DNA of 64,000 nt from Saccharothrix saharensis (lineage in GTDB: Bacteria > Actinomycetota > Actinomycetes > Mycobacteriales > Pseudonocardiaceae): contig NZ_VFPP01000001.1 in assembly GCF_006716745.1 (NCBI RefSeq), positions 2,480,001-2,544,000 on the forward strand. Direction: 5' to 3'. Below, in pieces: positions 54,645 through 62,913 of this stretch. How positions within the stretch are numbered: position 1 is the stretch's first letter; each line of letters starts with the position of its first letter. The translations under genes were made by a program, and so were the position numbers. Below the pieces are notes generated by a model. That model did not search any database, was not told the DNA's origin, and was given only the letters and a program-made list of their open reading frames with translations.

Positions 54645-54673
54645 ACTATGGACGGGGTTTTGCCGCGCTGCAA
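54645..54673 (-). promoter_or_regulatory. Promoter of the arabinoside transport operon
   Basis: Reading leftward, TTGCAG (54673-54668) and CATAGT (54650-54645) are 17 bases apart. The -35 lies inside operator O2 and the expected start site inside O1, so the LacI protein would hide both elements. Confidence 0.6.
54660..54673. promoter_or_regulatory. LacI operator O2 (TTGCCGCGCTGCAA)
   Basis: Second copy, 32 bases (three helical turns) from O1, overlapping the -35 region of the transport promoter. Confidence 0.7.
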
Positions 54674-54768
54674 GACCTCATGTGGATTTAATTGAAACGA
54701 TATTTGAGACGGCTGCGCGTGCCCTCCGGACGGGACTTGTCGCCGCGCGGACCTGCGTGCACACTCCT

Positions 54769-54782
54769 TTGCAGCGCTGTAG
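54769..54782. promoter_or_regulatory. LacI operator O3 (TTGCAGCGCTGTAG)
   Basis: Third copy, 38 bases before the lacI-type ATG and 109 bases from O2. It likely mediates autoregulation, and a loop to O1/O2 is possible. Confidence 0.6.
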
Positions 54783-54819
54783 CGGTGGGGCCGCCGCGCC
54801 GGTCCGACGGAGGAGAACG

Positions 54820-55860
54820 ATGCGCGACGCCACGCTGCGTGACGTAGCCGAGCTCGCGGGCGTGTCCGCGCGGACGGTCTCGAACGTGGTCAACGGCTAC
54901 GCCAGGGTCACCGAGCGGACCCGCGAGAAGGTGGAGCGGGCGATCCGGGAACTGGGCTACCGGCCCAACGTGCTGGCCCGCAACCTGGCCAACGGCCGGT
55001 CCGGGCAGATCGCGGTGGTCGTGCCGTACCTGGACACGCCGTACTTCGCCGAGCTGCTCCAGGCGATCATCCCGAGGGCGCGGGAACGCGGTTACAACGT
55101 GCTGATCGACCAGACCGACGGCGACCCGGCGCACGAGCGGGAGCTGATCCGGCGCGGCGCGCGGGCGCTGCTGTTCGACGGCATGATCTTCAGCCCGCTC
55201 GGGCTCGCGCAGGAGGACCTGGACGACGGCGACCCCACGTTGCCGCTGGTGGTGCTCGGGGAGCGGTCGTCGAACGGGACCTTCGACCACGTCGGGATCG
55301 ACGACGTGGCGGCGTCCCGGGAGGCGACCGCGCACCTGATCGGCCTGGGGCGGCGGCGGATCGCGGCGATCGGCGACCAGCCGTACCCGACCGGCGAGGC
55401 GGCGCAGCTGCGCACGTTGGGCTACCGGCGGGCGCACGCCGAAGCCGGATTGCCGGTGGACGAGTCGTTGATCATCAGCACGCCGCGGTTCAACCGGGCC
55501 GACGGGTCGGGCGCGATGCGGCTGCTGCTGGACCGGGACGACCCGCCGGACGCGGTGTTCTGCTACAGCGACCTGGTCGCGCTCGGCGCGTTGCACGAGG
55601 TGCTGGACCGCGGGCTGCGCGTGCCGGAGGACATCGCGATCGTCGGGTACGACGACATCGAGGACGGCCGCTACTCCAACCCGACGATCAGCACCATCTC
55701 GCCGGACAAGGTGACCATAGCGACCACGGCGGTGGAACGCCTGCTCGCGCGCATCGGCAGCACCGAGCCGCTACCGGGCGTCGAAGTCCGCGCCGGCCAC
55801 CGCCTGATCGCCCGCCGAAGCACCCTGGGCCGCCACACCCCCACCTCCAACCACCCCTGA
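54820..55860 (+). CDS. LacI-family regulator of the arabinoside locus
   Basis: 346 aa from the ATG at 54820 with a GGAGGAG ribosome site. The helix-turn-helix is TLRDVAELAGVSARTVSNVVNG, the hinge follows at GYRPNVLARNLANGRS, and the rest is a periplasmic-binding-protein fold (AVVVPYLDTPYFAELLQAI, PDAVFCYSDLVALGALHEV, DIAIVGYDDIEDGRYSNP). Divergent from the transport/GH51 operon with three matching dyads in the gap, so it most likely represses that operon until an arabinoside binds. Confidence 0.95.
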   Translation: MRDATLRDVAELAGVSARTVSNVVNGYARVTERTREKVERAIRELGYRPNVLARNLANGRSGQIAVVVPYLDTPYFAELLQAIIPRARERGYNVLIDQTDGDPAHERELIRRGARALLFDGMIFSPLGLAQEDLDDGDPTLPLVVLGERSSNGTFDHVGIDDVAASREATAHLIGLGRRRIAAIGDQPYPTGEAAQLRTLGYRRAHAEAGLPVDESLIISTPRFNRADGSGAMRLLLDRDDPPDAVFCYSDLVALGALHEVLDRGLRVPEDIAIVGYDDIEDGRYSNPTISTISPDKVTIATTAVERLLARIGSTEPLPGVEVRAGHRLIARRSTLGRHTPTSNHP

Positions 55861-55861
55861 C

Positions 55862-55887
55862 CGTTCGACTCACCCGAGAGTCGAACG
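55862..55887 (+). terminator. Hairpin after the LacI gene
   Basis: CGTTCGACT pairs with AGTCGAACG (9 bp) across an 8-base loop, one base after the stop codon. Its right arm lies in the first tandem-repeat unit. No T-run follows. Confidence 0.5.
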
Positions 55888-55938
55888 CTCAGGTCCCGAG
55901 AGTCGAACGCTCAGGTACCCCGAGTTCAACGCTCAGGA
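55873..55938. repeat. Three tandem 22-bp units
   Basis: CCCGAGAGTCGAACGCTCAGGT occurs at 55873-55894 and again exactly at 55895-55916; a third diverged unit, with GAGTTCAACGCTCAGG, occupies about 55918-55938. The units are head to tail. Their arms can pair with each other's inverted half, so alternative hairpins are possible. Confidence 0.8.
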
Positions 55939-56360
55939 CGCCGGATGGGAGAAGCAAGCGCTTTCCCAACGGCTGGCCACCCGTCGGTGACGGCGGGCAG
56001 CATCCTGTGCCGTTCTGTTGCTCCAGGCACTTCTCTGGGCGCTCGGCTCGACGAGGACCGGCCGGCCGAGGCGTCGACCCGGCACCGGGCGACCGCGGAT
56101 CGGCACGGCGGCGAACCGGCGCTTCCACTGCTTCCTGACCGCCGACGAACGGCATCGTCACCGGTGCGGCGCGGTACGGCCTGGAGACGGGTCGGATCGC
56201 CACCGACCGGGTGCAGGTGAGCGTGTCGCGCCCGTCCGCGGTGTTCGGATCGGCCGAGGTCGGCGGGCCGTGGGACACCGGCTCCCGCCCGGACGCACCC
56301 CGGCTGACCGCGTACGCGGCGGCCCGGACCGGGGACGACGCGTTCCGGACCGGTGATCCC
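55939..56360. other. Long gene-free region with possible coding relic
   Basis: About 420 bases lacking any gene with start, ribosome site and normal length. Rightward, pieces with protein-like character (YGLETGRIATDR, then SVSRPSAVFGSAEVGGPWDTG, LTAYAAARTGDDAFR) appear, interrupted by a frameshift near 56170. They might be the remains of a secreted enzyme, but I cannot identify the family, so I do not call a pseudogene. Confidence 0.35.
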
Positions 56361-56363
56361 ACG

Positions 56364-56402
56364 CCTGAAAACGGCCTGAAGGAACCTGAAGCCGACTTCA
56401 GG
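56364..56402. promoter_or_regulatory. Phased direct repeats, probable OmpR-type box
   Basis: CCTGAA occurs at 56364, 56375 and 56385 (11- and 10-base steps, one helical turn each), followed by an inverted TTCAGG at 56397. Such spacing is typical of OmpR/PhoB sites. It lies just before the regulator's promoter, suggesting autoregulation. Confidence 0.6.
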
Positions 56403-56423
56403 CGACACCGCACGGCGTCACGG

Positions 56424-56429
56424 CATAGT
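56424..56429 (+). promoter_or_regulatory. -10 hexamer of a leaderless regulator transcript
   Basis: CATAGT ends 7 bases before the ATG at 56437, so transcription would begin at or next to that A. No ribosome site is present, which fits a leaderless mRNA. Confidence 0.5.
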
Positions 56430-56436
56430 TGTGCCC

Positions 56437-57123
56437 ATGCGGGTTCTGGTGGTCGAGGACGACCGGCGATTGGCCGAACTGCTCCGCCGCGGCCTCACCG
56501 CCGAGGGGTTCGCGGTGGACGTCGAGCACGACGGCGGTGACGGGCTGCGGCGGGCCACCCGGCACTCCTACGACGTGGTCGTGCTCGACGTGATGCTGCC
56601 GTCCCTCAACGGGTTCCGCGTGTGCGAGCGGTTGCGCGCGGCCGGGGTGTGGACGCCGATCCTCATGCTCACGGCCAAGGACGGCGAGCTGGACGAGGCC
56701 GAGGGGCTGGACACGGGCGCGGACGACTACCTGACCAAGCCGTTCTCCTACCTGGTCCTGGTGGCCCGGTTGCGCGCGCTCGTCCGCCGCGGCGGCGTGG
56801 CGCGGCCGGCGGTGCTGCGCGCTGGAGACCTCGAACTGGACCCGGCGCTGCGGGTGTGCCGCCGCCGTGACGTGCCGATCCCGTTGACCCCCAAGGAGTT
56901 CGCCGTGCTGGAGTTCCTGGTGCGCCACCGCGACCGGGTGGTCACCAAGGCCGAGGTCATCGAGGGCGTGTGGGGCTCGGCGCAGGACCCGGACCCGAAC
57001 CTGGTCGAGGTCTACGTGTCCGCCCTGCGGCGCAAGGTCGACGCGCCGTTCGGGCGCGGCACCATCACGACCGTGCGCGGCGTCGGGTACCGCGTGCGCG
57101 GTGACGGCGAGGTGCGCGCGTGA
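56437..57123 (+). CDS. OmpR/PhoB-family response regulator
   Basis: 228 aa from the ATG at 56437 (a GTG at 56431 is in frame). Receiver: LVVEDDRRL acidic pair, acceptor Asp in VVLDVMLPSLNG, Thr in LMLTAKDGELDE, Lys in YLTKPFSYLVL. Winged helix: VPIPLTPKEFAVLEFLVRH, TKAEVIEGVWGS, LVEVYVSALRRKVD. Translationally coupled to the kinase that follows (GTGA). Direct repeats upstream are a candidate for its own binding site. Confidence 0.93.
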   Translation: MRVLVVEDDRRLAELLRRGLTAEGFAVDVEHDGGDGLRRATRHSYDVVVLDVMLPSLNGFRVCERLRAAGVWTPILMLTAKDGELDEAEGLDTGADDYLTKPFSYLVLVARLRALVRRGGVARPAVLRAGDLELDPALRVCRRRDVPIPLTPKEFAVLEFLVRHRDRVVTKAEVIEGVWGSAQDPDPNLVEVYVSALRRKVDAPFGRGTITTVRGVGYRVRGDGEVRA

Positions 57124-58526
57124 GCGGGCGGCGGTCGTTGCGGGTCGCGGTGACGGCGGTGGCCACGGCGGTGATCGCCGTGCCGCTGCTCGGGATCGCC
57201 GCCGTGGCCGGCGTGTTCCTGCGGGACCAGGCGATGCGGTTCGAGACCGCGCCGACCAGGCTCACCGTCATCTGCCTCGCCGGCTCGCTGTCCACCGACG
57301 CGGGCGGCGCGGCGACCCGCCGGACCTCCGGCACGACGTCGCTGGGCGAGGAGTGCGCGGGCGGGGAGCACGAGGTCGCGATCACGTCGCGGCCGATCGG
57401 GGACCACGCCGTCCCGGGCCTGTCCGACGCCGACCGGGTCGTGTTCCTGGAGGCGCGCTACAACTCGGTCGCGTACGTGCCGGAGCTGTCGCTGTGGCCG
57501 TTCACCGATCCGCTCGCCATCACCACCCGGCAGGTGCTCGACACCGGGGAGACCAGTCCGGGCCGACCTGTGGCGAGCCTCGCCGCGCCGCTGCGGGACG
57601 GTCTCGTCGCGGCGCAGGCGGCGCTCAACCGCCGGGTGCTGGGCCTGGTCGGCGGAGCCCTGCTGCTCACCGTCCTGTCCGCGGTCGTGGTGTGGTTCGC
57701 CACCGGCCGGGTGCTGCGGCCGGTGGAGGCCATCCGGCGGGAGGTCGCCGACATCACCGGGCACGACCTGTCCCGGCGCGTGCCCGTGCCCGCCACGCGC
57801 AACGAGATCGCCCGCCTGGCCGGCACGGTGAACGCCACGCTGGACCGGTTGCAGGCCGCGGTGGAGGAGAACCGGCGGTTCGTCGCCGACGCGTCGCACG
57901 AGCTGCGGGGCCCCATCGCCGCGCTGCGCGCCGAGCTGGAGATCGCCCACGCCCACCCGGACCTGACCGACTGGCCCGCCGTGGTGGACGGCGCGCTCCA
58001 GGACACCTACCGGCTGCAACAACTGGCGGGCGACCTGCTGCTGCTGGCCCGGCTCGACCACGCCCCGGGCACGGTCTCGAACGACGTGGTCGACCTGGCC
58101 GAGCTGGTGCGCTCGCACACCGCACGCCGCCGCGGCGACCACCTCCTGGTGACCGAGGTCGACGAGGGGCCGGTCCCCGTGCGCGGCAGCCGTGCGCTCC
58201 TGGCGCGCCTGCTCGACAACCTGCTGGACAACGCCGAGCGCCACGCCACCGGCCGGGTGGGTGTCCGGTTGGCCGCGACCGGCGGCGTCGCGTGGCTGGA
58301 CGTCGTGGACGACGGGCCGGGCATCCCGCTGGAGGACCGCGAGCGCGTGTTCGAGCGCTTCACGCGCCTGGACGACGCCCGCACCCGGGACACCGGCGGC
58401 ACCGGCCTCGGCCTGCCCATCGCGCGGCGGATCGCCGAACTGCACAGCGGCGAGCTCGTCGTGTCCGACGCGCCGGAGCACGACGGCGCTCGCCTGACCG
58501 CGACGCTGCCCGTCCTGCCGGACTGA
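57120..58526 (+). CDS. OmpR-system sensor histidine kinase
   Basis: 468 aa from the GTG at 57120. Two membrane helices (about 9-33 and 178-198) flank a 140-residue external domain containing two Cys. HAMP (ATGRVLRPVEAIRREVADI) precedes the HisKA box FVADASHELRGPIAALRAELEIA, with Gly in place of the usual Thr after Arg. ATPase motifs: N-box LLDNLLDNAERHAT, G1 DDGPGIP, G2 GTGLGLPIARRI. Pairs with the preceding regulator. Its stop is 5 bases from the convergent NarL-type regulator stop. Confidence 0.94.
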   Translation: MSGRRSLRVAVTAVATAVIAVPLLGIAAVAGVFLRDQAMRFETAPTRLTVICLAGSLSTDAGGAATRRTSGTTSLGEECAGGEHEVAITSRPIGDHAVPGLSDADRVVFLEARYNSVAYVPELSLWPFTDPLAITTRQVLDTGETSPGRPVASLAAPLRDGLVAAQAALNRRVLGLVGGALLLTVLSAVVVWFATGRVLRPVEAIRREVADITGHDLSRRVPVPATRNEIARLAGTVNATLDRLQAAVEENRRFVADASHELRGPIAALRAELEIAHAHPDLTDWPAVVDGALQDTYRLQQLAGDLLLLARLDHAPGTVSNDVVDLAELVRSHTARRRGDHLLVTEVDEGPVPVRGSRALLARLLDNLLDNAERHATGRVGVRLAATGGVAWLDVVDDGPGIPLEDRERVFERFTRLDDARTRDTGGTGLGLPIARRIAELHSGELVVSDAPEHDGARLTATLPVLPD

Positions 58527-58530
58527 CGGG

Positions 58531-59196
58531 CTAGCCGCGCGAGCCCGGCACCACCAGGCCCGACTCGTAGGCCGCGACCACGGCCTGGGTGCGGTCGCGC
58601 AGGCCGAGCTTGTTCAGCACCCGGCTCACGTGCGTCTTCACCGTCTCCTCGGTGACCACGAGCCGGGCCGCCACCTCCGTGTTCGACAGGCCCTCGGCGA
58701 TCAGCCGCAACACCTGCGTCTCACGCGGCGTGAGGGTGGACAGGGCCGGTGCGGGCGTGGTCGGTTCGGGGCGCAGGCGGGCGAACTCGCCGATCAGGCG
58801 GCGGGTGACGGTCGGCGCCAGCAACGCCTCGCCGGCCGCGACGACCCGCACCGCGTCGAACAGCCGCTCGGCCGTCACGTCCTTGAGCAGGAAGCCGCCG
58901 GCGCCCGCGCGCAACGCGTCGTAGACGTACTCGTCCAGGTCGAACGTCGTCAGGATCAGCACCCGCGGCCCGTCCGGGCCACCCAGCCGCCGGGTCGCCT
59001 CGATGCCGTCCACGCCCGGCATCCGCACGTCCATGAGCACCACGTCGGGCGACAGCTCGCGGCACGCCCGCACCGCCTCGTCGCCGTCGGACGCCGTGCC
59101 GACGACGGTGAAGTCGGGCTGCGTGTCGAGCAGCGCGGCGTACCCGGCGCGGATCACCTGGTGGTCGTCGGCGACCACGATCCGGACGGTGCTCAC
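58531..59196 (-). CDS. NarL-family response regulator
   Basis: 221 aa from a GTG at 59196 overlapping the kinase stop. Receiver: VVADDHQVI, acceptor Asp in VVLMDVRMPGVDG, Thr in LILTTFDLDEY, Lys in FLLKDVTAERL. DNA-binding: LTPRETQVLRLIAEGLSNTE, TVKTHVSRVLNKLGLRDR. Highly typical of actinobacterial DesR/LiaR-like regulators that control ABC exporter genes; such an exporter starts at 60491. Confidence 0.94.
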   Translation of the reverse strand: MSTVRIVVADDHQVIRAGYAALLDTQPDFTVVGTASDGDEAVRACRELSPDVVLMDVRMPGVDGIEATRRLGGPDGPRVLILTTFDLDEYVYDALRAGAGGFLLKDVTAERLFDAVRVVAAGEALLAPTVTRRLIGEFARLRPEPTTPAPALSTLTPRETQVLRLIAEGLSNTEVAARLVVTEETVKTHVSRVLNKLGLRDRTQAVVAAYESGLVVPGSRG

Positions 59197-60341
59197 CCGG
59201 CCGCCCGTGCCGGGAGGCTCGCCTCGACCAGGAAACCACCGACCGCCGCCGGACCCGTGCGCACCCGCCCGCCGACGGCCGCCGCCCGTTCCCGCATGCC
59301 GGTCAGCCCGTGCCCGCCGGGCGCCGCGGCGGCCGGTCCGGGCCCGTTGTCCCTGATGCGCACCCGCAACGCCTCCTCGGTGTAGTGCAGCTCCACGTCC
59401 ACGGCCGCGCCGGGCGCGTGCCGCCGCACGTTGGTGAGCGCTTCCTGGACGATCCGGTACGCGGCCAGCTCGACGCCGGGGGCCAGCCCGGACGGCGTGC
59501 CGGAGACGATGAGCCGCACGCCCGCGCCGGACGTGCCGCGCACCTCGTCCAGCAGGTCGTTGAGCTGCGCCAACCCCGGTTGGGGCCGCCGTTGGGCGAC
59601 CTCTTCCGGCGCGTCGGACCGCAGCACGCCCAGCAGTCGCCGCATCTCGGTCAGGCCGGCCCGCGCGGTGTCGCCGATCTCGGACAGCCGCTGCGCGCCC
59701 GCGGCGGGCATGCCGGGGGTGGTCAGCCGCGCCGTCTCCGCCTGCACCGCGATCATCGAGATGTGGTGCGCCACCACGTCGTGCAGCTCGCGGGCGATCC
59801 GGGCCCGCTCGCCGCGGGCCGTGTGCTCCACCAGGCTCTCGGCCACGGCCTGGCGCGCCGCCCGGTGCACCACCGCCTCAGCGCGCGCCCACCGGGCGAT
59901 CCCGACCCACGCCGCCGGCAACGCCAGTGACGCCGCCAGCACCGTCACGGCGTCCCCGCCGCGCCCGAGCGCGAGCAGCACGTACGGCGCGGCCAGGCAC
60001 GTCGCCAGGACCTGGCCACCCGACCGCCCCAGCCGGTACAGCACGAGCACCTGCGCGACCAGCCCCGCCGCGGTGAGGTCGTGGAACAGCCCGAGCGACA
60101 ACACGCCCGCGGCCGACACGGCGACGGCCGCGGGCGTCCGGCGCAGGAACGCGGACGGCGCGGTGGTCGCCAGGGCGAGCAGCCCGAGCACGAGGACGAG
60201 CTGGGGGTCGGCGCCACCGGCCATGCCCCGCACGACGGCCTCGCCCACCGCGCCCGCGCCCAGCAGCACCACGGCCGGCACGGGCACGTGCGGGTCGTCG
60301 GCAACCCGCCGCACCCACCCCTCTTCGCTCACGCCGATCAT
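59193..60341 (-). CDS. NarL-system sensor histidine kinase
   Basis: 382 aa from an ATG at 60341; a GTG at 60332 is possible. Four to five N-terminal membrane helices (about 15-150) with minimal external loops, then the phospho-acceptor box RIARELHDVVAHHISMIAVQAETAR. The ATPase domain has N-box YRIVQEALTNVRRHAPG and G1 DNGPGPA, G2 GGHGLTGMRERAAAVGG. Partner of the following regulator. It is divergent from the ABC exporter at 60491, a common LiaS-like arrangement. Confidence 0.94.
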   Translation of the reverse strand: MIGVSEEGWVRRVADDPHVPVPAVVLLGAGAVGEAVVRGMAGGADPQLVLVLGLLALATTAPSAFLRRTPAAVAVSAAGVLSLGLFHDLTAAGLVAQVLVLYRLGRSGGQVLATCLAAPYVLLALGRGGDAVTVLAASLALPAAWVGIARWARAEAVVHRAARQAVAESLVEHTARGERARIARELHDVVAHHISMIAVQAETARLTTPGMPAAGAQRLSEIGDTARAGLTEMRRLLGVLRSDAPEEVAQRRPQPGLAQLNDLLDEVRGTSGAGVRLIVSGTPSGLAPGVELAAYRIVQEALTNVRRHAPGAAVDVELHYTEEALRVRIRDNGPGPAAAAPGGHGLTGMRERAAAVGGRVRTGPAAVGGFLVEASLPARAAG

Positions 60342-60490
60342 TGTGTCCGCCGATCCGCGCGGCGGCGTCACCGCAGGTGGTGACACCGGCGTCCCTCCCA
60401 AGGGGGATGCCCCTCCCCCACGTCAGCCACGGCGTGGACGGCTCTCCGGCGTGACGACCGCGGCGGTCGCCGCTGCCTAGCCTTCCCGGC

Positions 60491-61414
60491 ATGGAAGCAA
60501 CCATCGAAGTCTCCGGGCTGCGCAAGCGGTACGGGCGGACCGTGGCCCTGGACGGGATGACGTTCACCGTCGCACCGGGCCGGGTCACCGGCTTCGTCGG
60601 CCCGAACGGCGCCGGGAAGTCCACCACGATGCGGGTGATCCTGGGCCTGGACTCGGTCGACGAGGGGCACGCGCTGGTCGGCGGCCGGCCCTACCGGAGC
60701 CTGCGGCACCCGTTGCGGCAGGTCGGGTCGCTGCTGGACGCGGCGGCCCTGCAACCGAGCCGCACCGGCCGCAACCACCTGCTGTGGCTGGCGCACTCCC
60801 AGGGCCTGGGCGCGCGGCGGGTGGACGAGGTCGCCGAACGGGTCGGCCTGACGTCGGCGATCCGGCGCCGGGCGGGCGGCTACTCGCTGGGCATGCGGCA
60901 GCGGCTGGGCATCGCGGCGGCGCTGCTCGGCGACCCGCCGGTGCTCGTGCTGGACGAACCGGTCAACGGCATGGACCCCGAGGGCATCCGGTGGGTGCGC
61001 GGTTTCCTGCGGTCGCTGGCCGCCGAGGGCCGGGCGGTGCTGGTGTCCAGCCACCTGATGAGCGAGCTCCAGGACACCGCCGAGCACGTGGTGATCGTCG
61101 GGCGGGGCAAGGTCATCGCCGACGTCGGGGTGGCCGAGCTGATCGAGGCGGCGTCCGGTGCGCGGGTCACGGTGCGCACCACCGCCCGCGCCGAGGCGAC
61201 GACCGCGCTGGCACGGGCGGGCGCGACGGTCGCGGTCACCGGGGCGGACGCGCTCACCGTGTCGGGGCTGTCCGGTGAGCGGGTGGTGGCGCTGCTGGGC
61301 GAGGGCGCGGTGCCGTTCTCGGAGGTGTCGGCGCACCGCGCGTCCCTCGAAGAGGCCTACATGGAGCTGACCCGCGACGCGGTCGAGTTCCACGCGGCCG
61401 AGGGGGTGCGGTGA
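60491..61414 (+). CDS. ABC transporter ATP-binding protein (bacitracin/lantibiotic-type)
   Basis: 307 aa from the ATG at 60491. Walker A GPNGAGKSTT, Q-loop with VGSLLDAAALQPSRT, signature YSLGMRQRLGIAAALL (the SLGM form usual in this subgroup), Walker B VLVLDEPVNGMDP and switch His in LVSSHLMSELQ. A C-terminal extension (about 215-300) is typical for the group. It energises the two following permeases. Expression is likely set by the divergent two-component system. Confidence 0.93.
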   Translation: MEATIEVSGLRKRYGRTVALDGMTFTVAPGRVTGFVGPNGAGKSTTMRVILGLDSVDEGHALVGGRPYRSLRHPLRQVGSLLDAAALQPSRTGRNHLLWLAHSQGLGARRVDEVAERVGLTSAIRRRAGGYSLGMRQRLGIAAALLGDPPVLVLDEPVNGMDPEGIRWVRGFLRSLAAEGRAVLVSSHLMSELQDTAEHVVIVGRGKVIADVGVAELIEAASGARVTVRTTARAEATTALARAGATVAVTGADALTVSGLSGERVVALLGEGAVPFSEVSAHRASLEEAYMELTRDAVEFHAAEGVR

Positions 61415-62913
61415 GCGGGTTCGGGCAGGCGCTGCGGGCCGAGTGGACGAAGCTGCGCACCGTGCGCGGCTGGGTGCTCGGCCTGGTCGCGGCGGCGCTG
61501 GTGATCGTGCTGATGGGGTTGTTCGCGGCGGCGGCGAGCAACTTCTCGTGCAGTGGACCGGGCGGCGAGCCGTGCGCGGGCGCGACGCCGCCGCTCGGGC
61601 CGGACGGCGAGCCGGTGGTGGACAACTTCTCGTTCGCGCACCGGGCGTTCACCGGTGACGGCAGCATCACCGCCCGCGTGACGTCGTTGGCGGCGGTGTC
61701 CTCTTTGGACGGTCAGCCGGACACGCGGCCGTGGACCAAGGGCGGGATCATCGTCAAGGAGAGCACCGCGCCGGGATCGCCGTACGCGGCGTTGACGCTG
61801 ACCGGCGGGCACGGCGTGCGGTTGCAGCACAACTTCACCGGTGACGTGGCGGGCACGCTGCGCGCGACGCCGACGTGGCTGCGCCTGACCCGGTCGGGCG
61901 ACACGATCACCGGCCACGAGTCACCGGACGGCGTGACCTGGCACCTGGTCGGCGCGGTGCGCCTGCCGGGGCTGCCGGCGACCGTGCGGGCCGGGTTGTT
62001 CGCGTCCTCGCCGCACCACGAGGTGATCACCGAGTCGTTCGCCGGCGCGAGCGGCACCAGCTTCCCGACGTCGGCGACGGCCGAGTTCGACCGGATCGAC
62101 CTCCAGGGCTCGTGGCCGGACCGGACGTGGGCCGGTGCCGTCGTCGGCGACCTCGGTGGACGGGGCGGTGGCGCCGGGTCCGGGTTCGAGGAGACCTCCG
62201 ACGGCGTCACGGTCCGCGGGTCCGGCGACATCGCGCCGGTGGTGGCCGGGCGCGGCGGCCTGGGCCGGACCGTCGAGGGCCGGCTGGTGGGCGCGTTCGC
62301 CGGGTTGATCGCGGTCATCGTGGTGGCGGCGACGTTCATGACGTCGGAGTACCGGCGGGGGCTGATCCGCACCAGCCTCGCCGCGAGCCCGCGCCGCGGC
62401 CGGGTGCTGGCGGCGAAGGCGGTGGTGATCGGCGCGGTCACGTTCGTCACCGGGCTGGCCGCCGCCCTGGTCGCGACACCGCTGGTGCGGGCGGTCGAGG
62501 CGGGCAAGGGGTTCTACGCGTTCCCCGTGCCGACCGCGACCGAGCTGCGGGTGCTCGTCGGCACGGCGGCGCTGCTGGCGGTGGCGGCGGTGTTCAGCCT
62601 GGCGGTCGGCACGGTGCTGCGGCGCAGCGCGGGCGCGGTGGCGGCGGTGATCGTGGCGATCGTGCTGCCGTACGTCCTGGCGATCGCGTCCGTGCTGCCG
62701 GTCGGACCGTCGGACTGGCTGCTGCGGGTCACGCCGGCGGCCGCGTTCGCGGTGCAGCAGAGCCTGCCGGAGTACCACCAGGTCACGGCCGCCTACGCGC
62801 CCGCCGACGGCTACTTCCCGTTGAGCCCGGCGGGCGGTTTCGCGGTGCTCTGCGGGTACACGGCGGTCGCGCTGGGCGTGGCGGTCCTCGTGCTGCGGCG
62901 GAGGGACGCGTGA
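61411..62913 (+). CDS. ABC-2 permease with a large extracytoplasmic domain between helices 1 and 2
   Basis: 500 aa from a GTG at 61411 overlapping the ATPase stop. After the first helix (about 20-42) comes an external insert of about 240 residues (SNFSCSGPGGEPC onward, residues about 45-285), rich in beta strands. Parts of it, such as TKGGIIVKESTAPGSPYAAL, LRLTRSGDTITGHESPDGVTW and AGLFASSPHHE, resemble a concanavalin-like, DUF1349-type sugar-binding sandwich. The remaining five helices (about 295-495) form the normal permease, with the coupling loop EYRRGLIRTSLAASPRRGRVL. The insert may bind a carbohydrate or a wall precursor outside the cell. This fusion is unusual. Confidence 0.85.
   Translation: MSGFGQALRAEWTKLRTVRGWVLGLVAAALVIVLMGLFAAAASNFSCSGPGGEPCAGATPPLGPDGEPVVDNFSFAHRAFTGDGSITARVTSLAAVSSLDGQPDTRPWTKGGIIVKESTAPGSPYAALTLTGGHGVRLQHNFTGDVAGTLRATPTWLRLTRSGDTITGHESPDGVTWHLVGAVRLPGLPATVRAGLFASSPHHEVITESFAGASGTSFPTSATAEFDRIDLQGSWPDRTWAGAVVGDLGGRGGGAGSGFEETSDGVTVRGSGDIAPVVAGRGGLGRTVEGRLVGAFAGLIAVIVVAATFMTSEYRRGLIRTSLAASPRRGRVLAAKAVVIGAVTFVTGLAAALVATPLVRAVEAGKGFYAFPVPTATELRVLVGTAALLAVAAVFSLAVGTVLRRSAGAVAAVIVAIVLPYVLAIASVLPVGPSDWLLRVTPAAAFAVQQSLPEYHQVTAAYAPADGYFPLSPAGGFAVLCGYTAVALGVAVLVLRRRDA

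Noticed and set aside
53092-54819. Rightward in-frame extension upstream of the LacI gene, giving over 900 residues
   Set aside because: It lies antisense to the binding lipoprotein and crosses the operators; the ATG at 54820 has a strong ribosome site and gives a normal-length LacI protein.
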